Shown here: one piece after another, positions 9,099 to 17,305 of the stretch
Layout: every line of letters begins with the position of its first letter
How positions within the stretch are numbered: the first letter of the stretch is position 1
DNA from: Terriglobia bacterium
GTDB taxonomy: Bacteria > Acidobacteriota > Terriglobia > UBA7540
Length of the DNA: 64,000 nucleotides
Direction: 5' to 3'
Assembly (NCBI GenBank): GCA_030041095.1
Contig: JASHON010000164.1
Coordinates: 28,751 to 92,750 of the forward strand
Notes under the pieces: model-generated
What the model was told of the DNA's origin: nothing
Seen by the model: only the letters and a program-made list of their open reading frames with translations
Database searches by the model: none
Position numbers and translations under genes: made by a program

Positions 9099-10658
9099 AT
9101 GTCACAACCACGAGTCTTAACAGTTCAAGATTACATCGCCATGGCGCGGCGCCGGTGGTATCTCATCATACTGCCGGCCATCCTTGGAGTGGCGGCGGGT
9201 TACGGCTTGGTCCGCGTTCTTCCCAAGCGCTACACGTCCCAGGCAATGATGCTGGTTGAACAGCAACAAGTCCCGAATACTTACGTAGAGCCCATCGTGA
9301 CCGAAGATCTTAACGCGCGGATCGCTAACATCGAGGAGCAGACGCTCAGCCGGACGCGGCTCGCTCCCGTCATCGAGCGCTACAGCCTTTTCAAGGAAGA
9401 CGGCAAGCAGCCGCCTATGGATCAAATGATCGTGCTCATGCACAAGGCGGTCAAGCTCACTCCGGTGCAGCCTATGGTCACGACGCCCTCGCAAACGATT
9501 CCGGGCTTCTACCTGGCGGTGACCCTCGATAATCCGCGGCAGGCGCAAGCTGTATGTAACGATCTAACCTCCATGTTCGTGGATGAATACATTCGCCAGC
9601 AGGAAATGACGGCACAAGGCACAACGAACTTTCTGCAGAGTCAGTTGGACGATGCGAAACGGAAACTCAATGAACAAGATGCCATCCTGGCGGATTTTGA
9701 AGGCAAGTATATGGGGGCGCTGCCCGACGAAACCAGAACCAATCTCGACATGCTGGGAACCCTGAACACGCAGCTTGAGGCCGTGACGGAGAATCTAAAC
9801 CGTGCCGTACAGGATCAGTCCTACATGCAGTCTGTGCTCGCGGAGCAGGTCCAGGCGTGGAACGTCACGCGTGAAATGAAAGACGGATACGTCGCCACTC
9901 CGGATACCCAAGGCGGGAATCCCTTGCTCGATCAGCTCGCAACCTTGCAATCACAGCTTTCAACGCTCCGGGCGCGTTACACGGATGACTTTCCGGATGT
10001 GATCAAAGTAAAGTCTGAAATCTCCGCAATTCAAAAACAGATTCGAGACGCCGCACCGGCCACGCCGGCTACGAAACAGTCGAAGGTGCCTTCAGCCACC
10101 ACACTCGAGCCGCCGGAGATTCAAAAACTCCGGGGCGAGATTCAGTCCTTGGGCTCAACCATTAAGATCGACACGCAGCAGCAAGACCAGTTGAAAGGCC
10201 AGATTGCAGTTTACGAATCACGTCTCAAGCTAAGTCCTGAGGTTGAGGAGGAGTACAAGAAAATCACCCGCGATCACGACACCGCGCAGAAGTTCTATAA
10301 CAGTCTCCTGGCGAAGAGCGATCAGTCGCACATGGCCAGCGAACTCGAACGCCGGCAGGAAGGTGAGCAGCTCCGCGTAATGGATCCGGCCAGCTTGCCG
10401 GACCGTCCGTCGTTTCCGAAGCCGCTGTTGTTCATTGGCGGAGGATTCGCCGGAGGGCTGGCTTTGGGAGTGGCGGGAGTTCTCGGGCTGGAAATGAGCG
10501 ACAAGCGCATCCGCTCGGAGCGCGACCTCCAATACTACCTCGGCTCTTCAGCATTTGCCTTGATTCCCTCCATTGAGATTGCAGCCCTCAGAAAGTCCCA
10601 GCATCTGAAAACCACAGGGCGGAAAGACAAGCCGCGGAAATTGATCGAAGCATCATGA
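9099..10658 (+). CDS. Wzc/GumC-like polysaccharide co-polymerase (chain-length determinant)
   Basis: Inner-membrane protein of 519 residues. A Wzz domain starts at the N-terminus with a first membrane helix at about 20-40 (WYLIILPAILGVAAGYGLV), a long periplasmic coiled-coil-rich part spans about 150-410, and a second helix lies at about 445-469 (FIGGGFAGGLALGVAGVLG). It has no kinase domain; that function is in the next gene, which overlaps by ATGA. The pair would act like a split Wzc: this protein controls chain length and contacts the export channel, and the kinase switches it. It is the first structural gene of the EPS assembly machinery here. Confidence 0.92.
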   Translation: MSQPRVLTVQDYIAMARRRWYLIILPAILGVAAGYGLVRVLPKRYTSQAMMLVEQQQVPNTYVEPIVTEDLNARIANIEEQTLSRTRLAPVIERYSLFKEDGKQPPMDQMIVLMHKAVKLTPVQPMVTTPSQTIPGFYLAVTLDNPRQAQAVCNDLTSMFVDEYIRQQEMTAQGTTNFLQSQLDDAKRKLNEQDAILADFEGKYMGALPDETRTNLDMLGTLNTQLEAVTENLNRAVQDQSYMQSVLAEQVQAWNVTREMKDGYVATPDTQGGNPLLDQLATLQSQLSTLRARYTDDFPDVIKVKSEISAIQKQIRDAAPATPATKQSKVPSATTLEPPEIQKLRGEIQSLGSTIKIDTQQQDQLKGQIAVYESRLKLSPEVEEEYKKITRDHDTAQKFYNSLLAKSDQSHMASELERRQEGEQLRVMDPASLPDRPSFPKPLLFIGGGFAGGLALGVAGVLGLEMSDKRIRSERDLQYYLGSSAFALIPSIEIAALRKSQHLKTTGRKDKPRKLIEAS

Positions 10659-11590
10659 GCCGCATTTACGACGCGTTGAAGAAGGCCGAAGAAGACGGCG
10701 TCACAGGGCTGACGTCCCAGCCGGAGCCGGCGTCGCTCGATACTGCCAGGCACGCCGATCGGGTGGATGTTCAGATTGAGGCGAGCGTGCCACGGCTTGA
10801 CCAGACAGGGCGCAACGAGTCCGCGAACGGCGCAGGCACGTTGAGAGCCTTTGCCGAGCAGTGTCCACAGACCGACTGGGCGCCGGATCCCGCGACGGTT
10901 CTCTTCTATGGCGAAGAATTCCGCACGCCCGGAAGCGAAGAATTCCGCACGCTGCGATCTCGCCTTGATTTGGTGCGCGAGCGGCAATCGCTCCAGACGT
11001 TGCTCGTCACCAGCGCCCTGCCGGGTGAAGGAAAAACCTTTGTCGCGGCGAACCTGGCGCAGGTCATTGTCTGGCAGCGCGAGCGGCACGTCCTGCTGAT
11101 CGACGGTGATCTGCGAGCGTCGCGGCTTCACCGGGCTTTGGGTGTAAACGCCAGTCCGGGGCTTTCGGACTATCTCAGTGGCGACGCGAGCGAATTCGCG
11201 ATCGTCAAGCGCGGTCCTCTGGAGAACTTTTTCTTTATTCCGGGCGGCACGCCGGCAGCCAACGCCAGTGAACTCATCGCCAACGGCCGCCTTCGGACGC
11301 TGCTCCGGCGGCTCGCCGTTGCTTTCGACTGGATCATCGTTGATTCACCTCCGGTCATTCCCTTGGCGGACGCGCGGCTGATTGCGGAGTTCTGCGATGG
11401 CGTCCTGCTGGTCGTCAAGAACGGCGAAACCCCCGGCGATCTCGCCCAGGTGGCCTACCGCGAGTTTCGCGGCAAGCCTTTTGTGGGGATTGTATTGAAC
11501 GGAGTAGACCCCGAGGCTAGCTATGGGTACGAATACTACCACTACGGAGACGCGGAGCAGAAGTTACGCAGCAAGGCAGGAAAACGATGA
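10655..11590 (+). CDS. CpsD/CapB-like tyrosine autokinase (BY-kinase)
   Basis: P-loop ATPase of 311 residues. Walker A is ALPGEGKTFVAANLA (about 121-135), Walker A' is VLLIDGDLR (about 147-154), and Walker B is IIVDSPPV (about 228-235). The C-terminus holds a Tyr cluster (YGYEYYHYG) expected to be autophosphorylated. The EEFRTLRSRL segment before the P-loop matches the oligomerisation motif of BY-kinases. An 18-bp direct repeat (10911-10928 and 10935-10952) duplicates eight codons there, giving two EEFRT words. ATGA overlaps couple the gene to both neighbours. Confidence 0.92.
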   Translation: MSRIYDALKKAEEDGVTGLTSQPEPASLDTARHADRVDVQIEASVPRLDQTGRNESANGAGTLRAFAEQCPQTDWAPDPATVLFYGEEFRTPGSEEFRTLRSRLDLVRERQSLQTLLVTSALPGEGKTFVAANLAQVIVWQRERHVLLIDGDLRASRLHRALGVNASPGLSDYLSGDASEFAIVKRGPLENFFFIPGGTPAANASELIANGRLRTLLRRLAVAFDWIIVDSPPVIPLADARLIAEFCDGVLLVVKNGETPGDLAQVAYREFRGKPFVGIVLNGVDPEASYGYEYYHYGDAEQKLRSKAGKR

Positions 11591-12741
11591 AGGCTTTAAC
11601 TTCAGGACAAGCGGTCCAGCCCATCGATTCCAGAGCAGGCCGCGCTTGGATGGCAGGTGGTAGCCAGCGCGGACTGAGGTTTCTGGCTGAAGGCGATTTC
11701 GCGAGCTTCTTTGCATTGGAGCTCAAGCGCGTGGAGCGCTCCGGCAAGCTGTTGTTGCTGATGCTCCTTGATGTGAGCAAAGCCCTCGAGGGTGGGGACT
11801 CGAAGATTGTGCTTTCCGGCATTCTCTCCACGTTGACGACATCGACTCGCGAGACCGACCTGAGAGGCTGGCACAAAGATGGTTCGAGTCTTGGTGTGAT
11901 CTTCACGGAGATCGGCGAAGCGGAAAAGGGCTTCGTAGAGAATGCCGTGCTCGGCAGGATTACGAAGCTTCTTGAGGCGAAATTGAACCCCTCGCGTGCC
12001 AGAGAGATTGGCATTTCGCTGAGCTTTTTCCCGGAGGATTTGGTGCTCGGACGCGGAGGATCAGTCGCCAATGCCGGAATCATACCTTCGTCTTTTGAAA
12101 ACAGCGTGCTCAAGACGTCGGGACGCACATTGAAGAGATTGGTTGATGTGGCTGGCAGCGGGCTGGCCTTGGTGACGCTTTCGCCCGTGTTTGCGATCGT
12201 CGCGGTGCTCATCAAGCTTACGTCGGAGGGTCCGGTGTTTTTCCGGCAGGAGCGAGTGGGCAAGGGCGGACGACCGTTCGAGTTTCTCAAATTCCGATCG
12301 ATGTACGTTGCGAACGATCACAAGGTTCACCAGGAGTATATTCGCAATCTGATCGCGGGCAACGGGCCTTCGGGCGAAGGCGCGGTATACAAGATCAAAA
12401 ACGACGCCCGGGTCACGCCCGTCGGACGGTTCCTGCGGAAGACGAGTCTCGATGAACTGCCTCAGTTCTGGAACGTATTTAGGGGTGAAATGTCGCTGGT
12501 CGGTCCCAGGCCGCCCATCCCTTACGAGATCGAGTACTACGCCGTGTGGCACCGACGCCGGGTGCTGGACGTGAAGCCAGGAATTACCGGGCTCTGGCAA
12601 GTTTACGGCAGAAGCCGAACCACGTTCGACGAGATGGTCCGCCTCGACCTGAGATACGTAAGAACGTGGTCGATCTGGTTGGACTTGAAAATCCTGTTGA
12701 AAACGCCGCACGCGGTTCTCTCAGGCGACGGAGCGTATTGA
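11587..12741 (+). CDS. EPS-initiating sugar-phosphate transferase with degenerate GGDEF N-terminus
   Basis: The C-terminal half (about 180-384) is a bacterial sugar transferase: one membrane helix (LKRLVDVAGSGLALVTLS), then ERVGKGGRPFEFLKFRSM and the catalytic DELPQFWNVFRGEMSLVGPRP. It should transfer a sugar-1-phosphate to undecaprenyl phosphate and begin EPS repeat synthesis. The first about 155 residues do not resemble the usual multi-helix PglC/WcaJ N-terminus. They follow the layout of a GGDEF domain (LLLLMLLDVSKALEGGD, RETDLRGWHKDGSSLGVIF, IGISLSFFPE), but the GGDEF residues themselves are replaced, so cyclase activity is not expected. ATGA overlap with the kinase gene shows operon coupling. 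Confidence 0.88.
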   Translation: MKALTSGQAVQPIDSRAGRAWMAGGSQRGLRFLAEGDFASFFALELKRVERSGKLLLLMLLDVSKALEGGDSKIVLSGILSTLTTSTRETDLRGWHKDGSSLGVIFTEIGEAEKGFVENAVLGRITKLLEAKLNPSRAREIGISLSFFPEDLVLGRGGSVANAGIIPSSFENSVLKTSGRTLKRLVDVAGSGLALVTLSPVFAIVAVLIKLTSEGPVFFRQERVGKGGRPFEFLKFRSMYVANDHKVHQEYIRNLIAGNGPSGEGAVYKIKNDARVTPVGRFLRKTSLDELPQFWNVFRGEMSLVGPRPPIPYEIEYYAVWHRRRVLDVKPGITGLWQVYGRSRTTFDEMVRLDLRYVRTWSIWLDLKILLKTPHAVLSGDGAY

Positions 12742-12745
12742 AAGA

Positions 12746-12897
12746 CAGTGGTCAGTGATTAGTCATCAGCAATCAGCTCTCAGAGATAGTGGTAAGCGGT
12801 CAGTGATAGGAAATCAGCAGTGCCGCGAGTTCGCGGCGCGTAGCCACTGACTGCTGAGTTCTGATCGCTGATAACTGATATCCGATTACTCACCACC
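12746..12897. repeat. imperfect inverted repeat of degenerate CAGTGATTAG/ATCAG words
   Basis: The left arm (12746-12822) is made of words such as GTCAGTGATTAGT, ATCAGCAATCAG and GTCAGTGATAGG. The right arm (12837-12897) has their complements (CACTGACTGCTGAG, CTGATCGCTGATAACTGATA). The centre is a perfect hairpin CCGCGA-GT-TCGCGG (12823-12836). The whole could fold into one long imperfect stem after the sugar transferase stop. It is one of the family of junction repeats in this locus. Confidence 0.7.
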
Positions 12898-12916
12898 GCT
12901 TTTGGGGGCATAACCC

Positions 12917-13918
12917 ATGTTACGAATTGGCCTTGTCGGATACGGGTACTGGGGACCCAATGTCGCGAGGAACTTCGGCGGCATCGAGGGTGCGAAGCTG
13001 GTTGCCATCTGCGACGCCAGTCCAACAGCGCTGGCTCGCGCCAAGCGACAGTGTCCGGGAGTTCGCCTCACGCGGAATGCAGAAGAGCTGCTGACCGGCA
13101 ACGACATTGATGCGGTAGCCGTGATTACGCCCGTGGCTTCGCATTACACGCTGGCCCGCACGGCATTGCTGAACGGGAAGCACGTCTTTGTTGAAAAGCC
13201 GTTCACGTGCAATGTGGAGCATGGTGAAGAGCTGGTGGAGCTCGCGCACGAACATAACCTGACCATCATGGTCGATCACACGTTTTTGTTTACCGGCGCG
13301 GTCCGGAAAATCCGCGAACTGATCGAAGAAGGCGCGCTCGGAAACTTGTACTATTACGATTCAAGCAGGGTCAATCTGGGGCTCTTCCAGCACGACGTGA
13401 ACGTGATTTGGGACCTTGCGCCGCACGATCTTTCGATTATGGATTACGTGATTCATGCGCGGCCTGAAGCCGTAGTCGCCACCGGCGAAGCCCACCTTAA
13501 CGGCCACGCGGACGTTGCATATATCACGGTCTATTTTCCTGGAAACACGATCGCGCACATCAACGTGAACTGGCTGTCACCGGTGAAGGTGCGCACGACG
13601 CTGATTGGCGGCGAAAAAAAGATGCTCGTCTGGAACGATCTGGAAAACGACGAGAAGATCAAAGTGTACGACAAAGGTGTTCAAGTAACGAACCGCGAGG
13701 GCCTTTATGAGTTGCTCGTGAGCTATCGTTCCGGCGATATGTGGGCGCCGAGAATCGAGCAAACGGAAGCGTTGAAAGCGGAAGCGGAATATTTTGTCGA
13801 TTGCGTGGAAAAGCACGAGAGCCCGTTCAACGACGGCGCCGCCGGGTTGCGGGTGGTGAAAATGCTGAGTGCCGCGCAGCAATCGCTTAAAGAACGCGGC
13901 AGAGCCGTAGCCGTTTAG
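12917..13918 (+). CDS. Gfo/Idh/MocA family sugar oxidoreductase
   Basis: Protein of 333 residues with an N-terminal NAD(P)-binding Rossmann motif (GLVGYGYWGPNVARNF, residues 5-20) and the family EKPF motif near residue 94 (HVFVEKPFTCN), followed by the alpha/beta substrate domain. Relatives such as WlbA/WbpB oxidise position 3 of UDP-GlcNAcA or related nucleotide sugars. The gene is followed by a hexapeptide acyltransferase, an order also seen in amino-sugar acid pathways, but an aminotransferase is missing here, so the exact product is uncertain. It is flanked by junction repeats on both sides. Confidence 0.88.
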   Translation: MLRIGLVGYGYWGPNVARNFGGIEGAKLVAICDASPTALARAKRQCPGVRLTRNAEELLTGNDIDAVAVITPVASHYTLARTALLNGKHVFVEKPFTCNVEHGEELVELAHEHNLTIMVDHTFLFTGAVRKIRELIEEGALGNLYYYDSSRVNLGLFQHDVNVIWDLAPHDLSIMDYVIHARPEAVVATGEAHLNGHADVAYITVYFPGNTIAHINVNWLSPVKVRTTLIGGEKKMLVWNDLENDEKIKVYDKGVQVTNREGLYELLVSYRSGDMWAPRIEQTEALKAEAEYFVDCVEKHESPFNDGAAGLRVVKMLSAAQQSLKERGRAVAV

Positions 13919-13921
13919 GTT

Positions 13922-14010
13922 CGAGGCGACACGCCACAGGCAATAGAAGAGCAAGGATCAGAGACGAGAGGCTGGGAGAAGCAGGCTGCAGGCCATAGGC
14001 CTAGGGAACG
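13922..14010. repeat. degenerate CCACAGGCAATAG / GAGACGAGAG word repeat
   Basis: The spacer after the oxidoreductase contains CGCCACAGGCAATAG, CAGAGACGAGAGG and GGCTGCAGGCCATAGGCC. These match, with changes, words found again at 14607, 34510, 35710 and 37060. The segment is non-coding and sits at a gene junction. Confidence 0.6.
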
Positions 14011-14114
14011 GCGTCATTGGGAGCAGACGCACCGAAAAACCCACAGACTTCGAACAGCGCGACGTCTGCGGCGCCCAACAACCTAAAAATGTACAGCGTG
14101 TTGAAGCGCTCGCC

Positions 14115-14612
14115 GTGGCTAATTTCAATATGGCCGAGTTCCTATCCATTGCGCCGGACGTGAAGCTTGGCGAAGGCGTCAAGCTTTCAAACTTCATCAA
14201 TCTCTACGGCTGCGCAATCGGAGACAACACCAAGATCGGCGCATTTGTAGAAATCCAGAAAAACGCACGCGTGGGCAAGAACTGCAAGATTTCAAGCCAC
14301 ACTTTTATATGCGAAGGAGTAGCGATTGAAGACAACGTCTTCATCGGCCACGGAGTGACCTTCATCAATGACACTTACCCTCGCGCTACGACGGGTGGCC
14401 GGCTTCAAACCGAAGCAAACTGGAAAGTCGAGCCCACGCTGGTGCGCCGTGGAGCTTCAATCGGCTCCGGCGCCACGATTCTTTCGGAGGTAACGATTGG
14501 CCAGAACGCAATCGTAGGAGCGGGCAGCGTCGTCACCAAAGATGTGCCGCCCAACGTGATCGTCGCTGGCAACCCCGCACGCGTACTGCGCAGCTTAGAG
14601 AGCGGGCAATAG
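14115..14612 (+). CDS. left-handed beta-helix (hexapeptide repeat) acyltransferase
   Basis: Protein of 165 residues made almost entirely of hexapeptide turns ([LIV]GxxxX: IGDNTKIGAFV, VGKNCKI, IEDNVFIGHGV, IGSGATI, IGQNAIVGAGSV), ending with the typical NPARVL tail. It should form a trimeric left-handed beta-helix and transfer an acetyl or other acyl group from CoA to a nucleotide sugar, as WbpD/WlbB do. The neighbouring Gfo/Idh oxidoreductase supports a sugar substrate. A GTG at 14115 gives the longest form; ATG at 14133 would remove six residues. Junction-type repeats lie on both sides. Confidence 0.87.
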   Translation: MANFNMAEFLSIAPDVKLGEGVKLSNFINLYGCAIGDNTKIGAFVEIQKNARVGKNCKISSHTFICEGVAIEDNVFIGHGVTFINDTYPRATTGGRLQTEANWKVEPTLVRRGASIGSGATILSEVTIGQNAIVGAGSVVTKDVPPNVIVAGNPARVLRSLESGQ

Positions 14613-14645
14613 GCCACAGGCAACAGGAAAAAAGTAATAAGCATT
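14605..14645. repeat. short CAATAGGCCACAGGCAACAGG repeat at the acyltransferase stop
   Basis: GGGCAATAGGCCACAGGCAA and the following CAGG overlap and follow the acyltransferase stop codon. The same words recur at 34510-34570 and 37050-37090. It is a single short member of the junction repeat family. Confidence 0.55.
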
Positions 14646-14703
14646 CGTTGCCCCGCGATCATGGGGTTCGGAGCATGAGGCTTCACTGCAACTGAAGAGA
14701 TTA

Positions 14704-15738
14704 ATGAGATCCTCTGTCCGCAACGCGTATTTCAGTTTAAGACCGTGGTTACCCAAAAGATTTCGTTTGGCAACGCGGAGATGGCTCGCGGCAGGCACGA
14801 GGAAGTCATCCTTGGGGACTTGGCCGATCAATCCCGCGGCGGCGACTCCGCCCCAACAATGGCCGGGCTGGCCGGGCGGTAAGAAGTTTGCCTTTGTGCT
14901 CACCCACGACGTCGAAGGTGCGAAAGGTTTAGACCGTTGCCTCGAGTTAGCCGACATGGAAATACGCTTGGGCTTCCGCTCCTCGTTTAACTTTGTCCCT
15001 GAAGGTGAATATCAAACGCCTCCAATGCTGCGTGATTTTCTTACCGACTATGGATTCGAAGTCGGTGTTCATGACTTGCATCATGACGGCAAGCTCTACG
15101 CTTCACGGAAGGCCTTCCGCCGCTGCGCCGGCAGAATCGATCACTACCTTAAGGAATGGGGAGCGGTTGGCTTTCGCTCGGGCTTCATGCTTCACAATCT
15201 GGACTGGCTTGGCGATCTCGATGTTCTCTACGATGCCTCAAGCTTTGATACGGACCCATTTGAGCCGCAGCCGGAAGGCGAGAACACAATATTTCCTTTT
15301 TGGGTAGGCCGCGGCGGTCGGGCGGGTTATGTCGAACTGCCGTACACGATGCCGCAGGACTCTACGCTTTTCCTTTTACTGCAGGAAAAAGACATTAGCA
15401 TCTGGACTGAAAAGTTGGACTGGGTTGCCTCCCAGGGTGGGATGGCGCTGGTCGGCGTTCATCCGGATTACATGAGCTTTGGCTCTAGCCGGGGCCCGTC
15501 CGAGTATCCAATGTGCCTTTATGAGGAGTTCCTGGAACACGTGGCCAGCACCTACGCGGAGGAATGCTGGTTTGCTCTGCCCCGGCAAGTGGCCGAGCAC
15601 GTAATGGCCTCTCGCTCCTGCGTCGCCAGCCTTTGTCCCGCGTACGCGCGCTCTGACGCACTCGAAGCTTCGTGCGCAAGATCTGAGGTACAGACTGGAA
15701 CTTGCGCCGCTATCGTCGAGCGGACCTTCGAACCTTAA
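14704..15738 (+). CDS. polysaccharide deacetylase family protein (NodB-like)
   Basis: The NodB-like barrel begins at about residue 60. FVLTHDVEG supplies the catalytic Asp pair, VGVHDLHHDGKL supplies the metal His residues, and FRSGFMLHNLDWLGDL matches the motif 3 region. It likely removes N-acetyl groups from the polysaccharide or a precursor. No signal peptide is obvious, so it probably acts in the cytoplasm or at the membrane. The last about 55 residues (from about 290) are Cys/Ala-rich and unlike the family, possibly read-through of spacer sequence. It ends 8 bp before the preferred HldE start. Confidence 0.83.
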   Translation: MRSSVRNAYFSLRPWLPKRFRLATRRWLAAGTRKSSLGTWPINPAAATPPQQWPGWPGGKKFAFVLTHDVEGAKGLDRCLELADMEIRLGFRSSFNFVPEGEYQTPPMLRDFLTDYGFEVGVHDLHHDGKLYASRKAFRRCAGRIDHYLKEWGAVGFRSGFMLHNLDWLGDLDVLYDASSFDTDPFEPQPEGENTIFPFWVGRGGRAGYVELPYTMPQDSTLFLLLQEKDISIWTEKLDWVASQGGMALVGVHPDYMSFGSSRGPSEYPMCLYEEFLEHVASTYAEECWFALPRQVAEHVMASRSCVASLCPAYARSDALEASCARSEVQTGTCAAIVERTFEP

Positions 15739-15746
15739 GGCTGCCT

Positions 15747-17240
15747 TTGTTCAACGACCCCAATAGCATCTTCCAAGCAGTCCGCTCCGGATTTCGCGGC
15801 CTTCGTGCCATTGTGGTGGGCGATCTGATCCTGGATCGTTACCTTTGGGGCAGAGTTGACCGAATATCTCCGGAGGCGCCCGTGCCCGTCGTCCGGCTCG
15901 ATCATGAAACCAAGACCGCGGGCGGCGCTGCAAACGTGGCGGCCAACCTCAGTGCGCTGGGCTGTGACGTCTCCGCGATTGGGCTGCTGGGTACGGATGA
16001 GGATGGTTACAGGGTTCTTGAACTTCTCCACAGCTTCCACATTGACACAGGGGGCATTCTCAAATCGCCAGAACGACCGACAACCTCCAAGACGCGGGTC
16101 ATTGGTGGCCGGCAGCAAATGCTCCGTCTGGATTTAGAAGAAGCCAGCGAACTCAGCTCTCGGTTGAAAAGAGATCTTGTTGCCGAGGTCGACCAGCGGA
16201 TTCAAGGGTCCTGTGCCGTGGTTCTGTCGGACTACGGCAAAGGTTTGCTGAGCGAGCCCGTTTGCCGGGACATCATCGCCCGCGCACGGAAGCTGTCGAT
16301 ACCCACTTTCGTTGATCCGAAAGGCCTCCACTTTGACAAATATGCTGGCTGCACTGTGCTCTCACCGAACCGGCTTGAACTGGCTGCGGCCACTGCCGCG
16401 GGCTCTGGCGATCTTGAAATGCTGCTGCAAAAGGGTTGCCGGCTCCGCTCGGATCTGGGAATTGAGCATCTCGTGGTTACTCTGGGCGAGTTAGGAATCG
16501 CGCTATTGGACGAATCCGGGATCAGCCGCTTTCCTGCGCTGGCCCGGGAGGTGTTTGACGTCTCGGGCGCCGGCGACACTGCGATTGCCACGATCGGAGC
16601 CTCCGTCGCCGCGGGGCTGCAGATCCAGGATGCAATTCGCCTGGCCAATCTGGCTGCCGGCACCGTCATCAGCAAGGTGGGAACAGTGCCGGTGAACCGC
16701 GAAGAGCTGCTTGCAAGTCTCGCATCGGACGAAGGGGCGACGGAAAAAATCTGCACTTCGGCCGTGCTTTTGCAACGTGTCGCGCGTTGGCGCACGGCAG
16801 GCCGGAGAATCGTCTTCACCAATGGCTGTTTCGATCTGCTCCACGCCGGTCACCTTGCTCTGCTCGAGCACGCCAAGCGGCTGGGAGACTGCCTCGTCGT
16901 TGCTCTTAACACGGATCGGTCGATCAGAAGCCTGAAGGGGATTGGCCGGCCTATTGTTTCGGAGGAATCCCGAGCCAAGCTGGTCGCCGCCCTGCCTTGC
17001 GTTGATGCCGTCGTGCTGTTCGACGAAGAGACTCCGCTGAACCTGATCGGAACTGTACGTCCAAACGTGCTTGTCAAAGGCGGCGATTACACGGAAGAAG
17101 AAGTGGTGGGCGCCAGAGAGATGAAGACCTGGGGTGGCGAGGTCAGGTTGGTCCCCCTTATCGAGGGCTTCAGCACCACGGCCCTCCTGAAGAGGGCCCA
17201 ACATTCGTTGCCGGAGACGCCTGTACGGTTCGTGCAGTGA
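15747..17240 (+). CDS. hldE: bifunctional heptose-7-phosphate kinase / heptose-1-phosphate adenylyltransferase
   Basis: Two domains are fused as in HldE (RfaE). The N-terminal PfkB kinase has DLILDRYLWGRV, the GGAANVAANL sugar-binding segment and the catalytic FDVSGAGDTAIAT. The C-terminal nucleotidyltransferase begins with VFTNGCFDLLHAGHL and includes KGGDYTEEEVVGA. The enzyme phosphorylates D-glycero-D-manno-heptose-7-phosphate and adenylates the 1-phosphate, giving ADP-heptose precursors. The TTG at 15747 is preferred because AAGG lies 6 nt upstream and it falls after the deacetylase stop; TTG 15702 is the longest option. A GT9 heptosyltransferase-like gene at 35916 could use the product. 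GmhA and GmhB are not in the window. Confidence 0.9.
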   Translation: MFNDPNSIFQAVRSGFRGLRAIVVGDLILDRYLWGRVDRISPEAPVPVVRLDHETKTAGGAANVAANLSALGCDVSAIGLLGTDEDGYRVLELLHSFHIDTGGILKSPERPTTSKTRVIGGRQQMLRLDLEEASELSSRLKRDLVAEVDQRIQGSCAVVLSDYGKGLLSEPVCRDIIARARKLSIPTFVDPKGLHFDKYAGCTVLSPNRLELAAATAAGSGDLEMLLQKGCRLRSDLGIEHLVVTLGELGIALLDESGISRFPALAREVFDVSGAGDTAIATIGASVAAGLQIQDAIRLANLAAGTVISKVGTVPVNREELLASLASDEGATEKICTSAVLLQRVARWRTAGRRIVFTNGCFDLLHAGHLALLEHAKRLGDCLVVALNTDRSIRSLKGIGRPIVSEESRAKLVAALPCVDAVVLFDEETPLNLIGTVRPNVLVKGGDYTEEEVVGAREMKTWGGEVRLVPLIEGFSTTALLKRAQHSLPETPVRFVQ

Positions 17241-17305
17241 TTGAACCCATGTCAGTCTGGGCCCCCACGCCTACGTTATCGTCAAGATCCTAAGAGGTTC
17301 CTACA

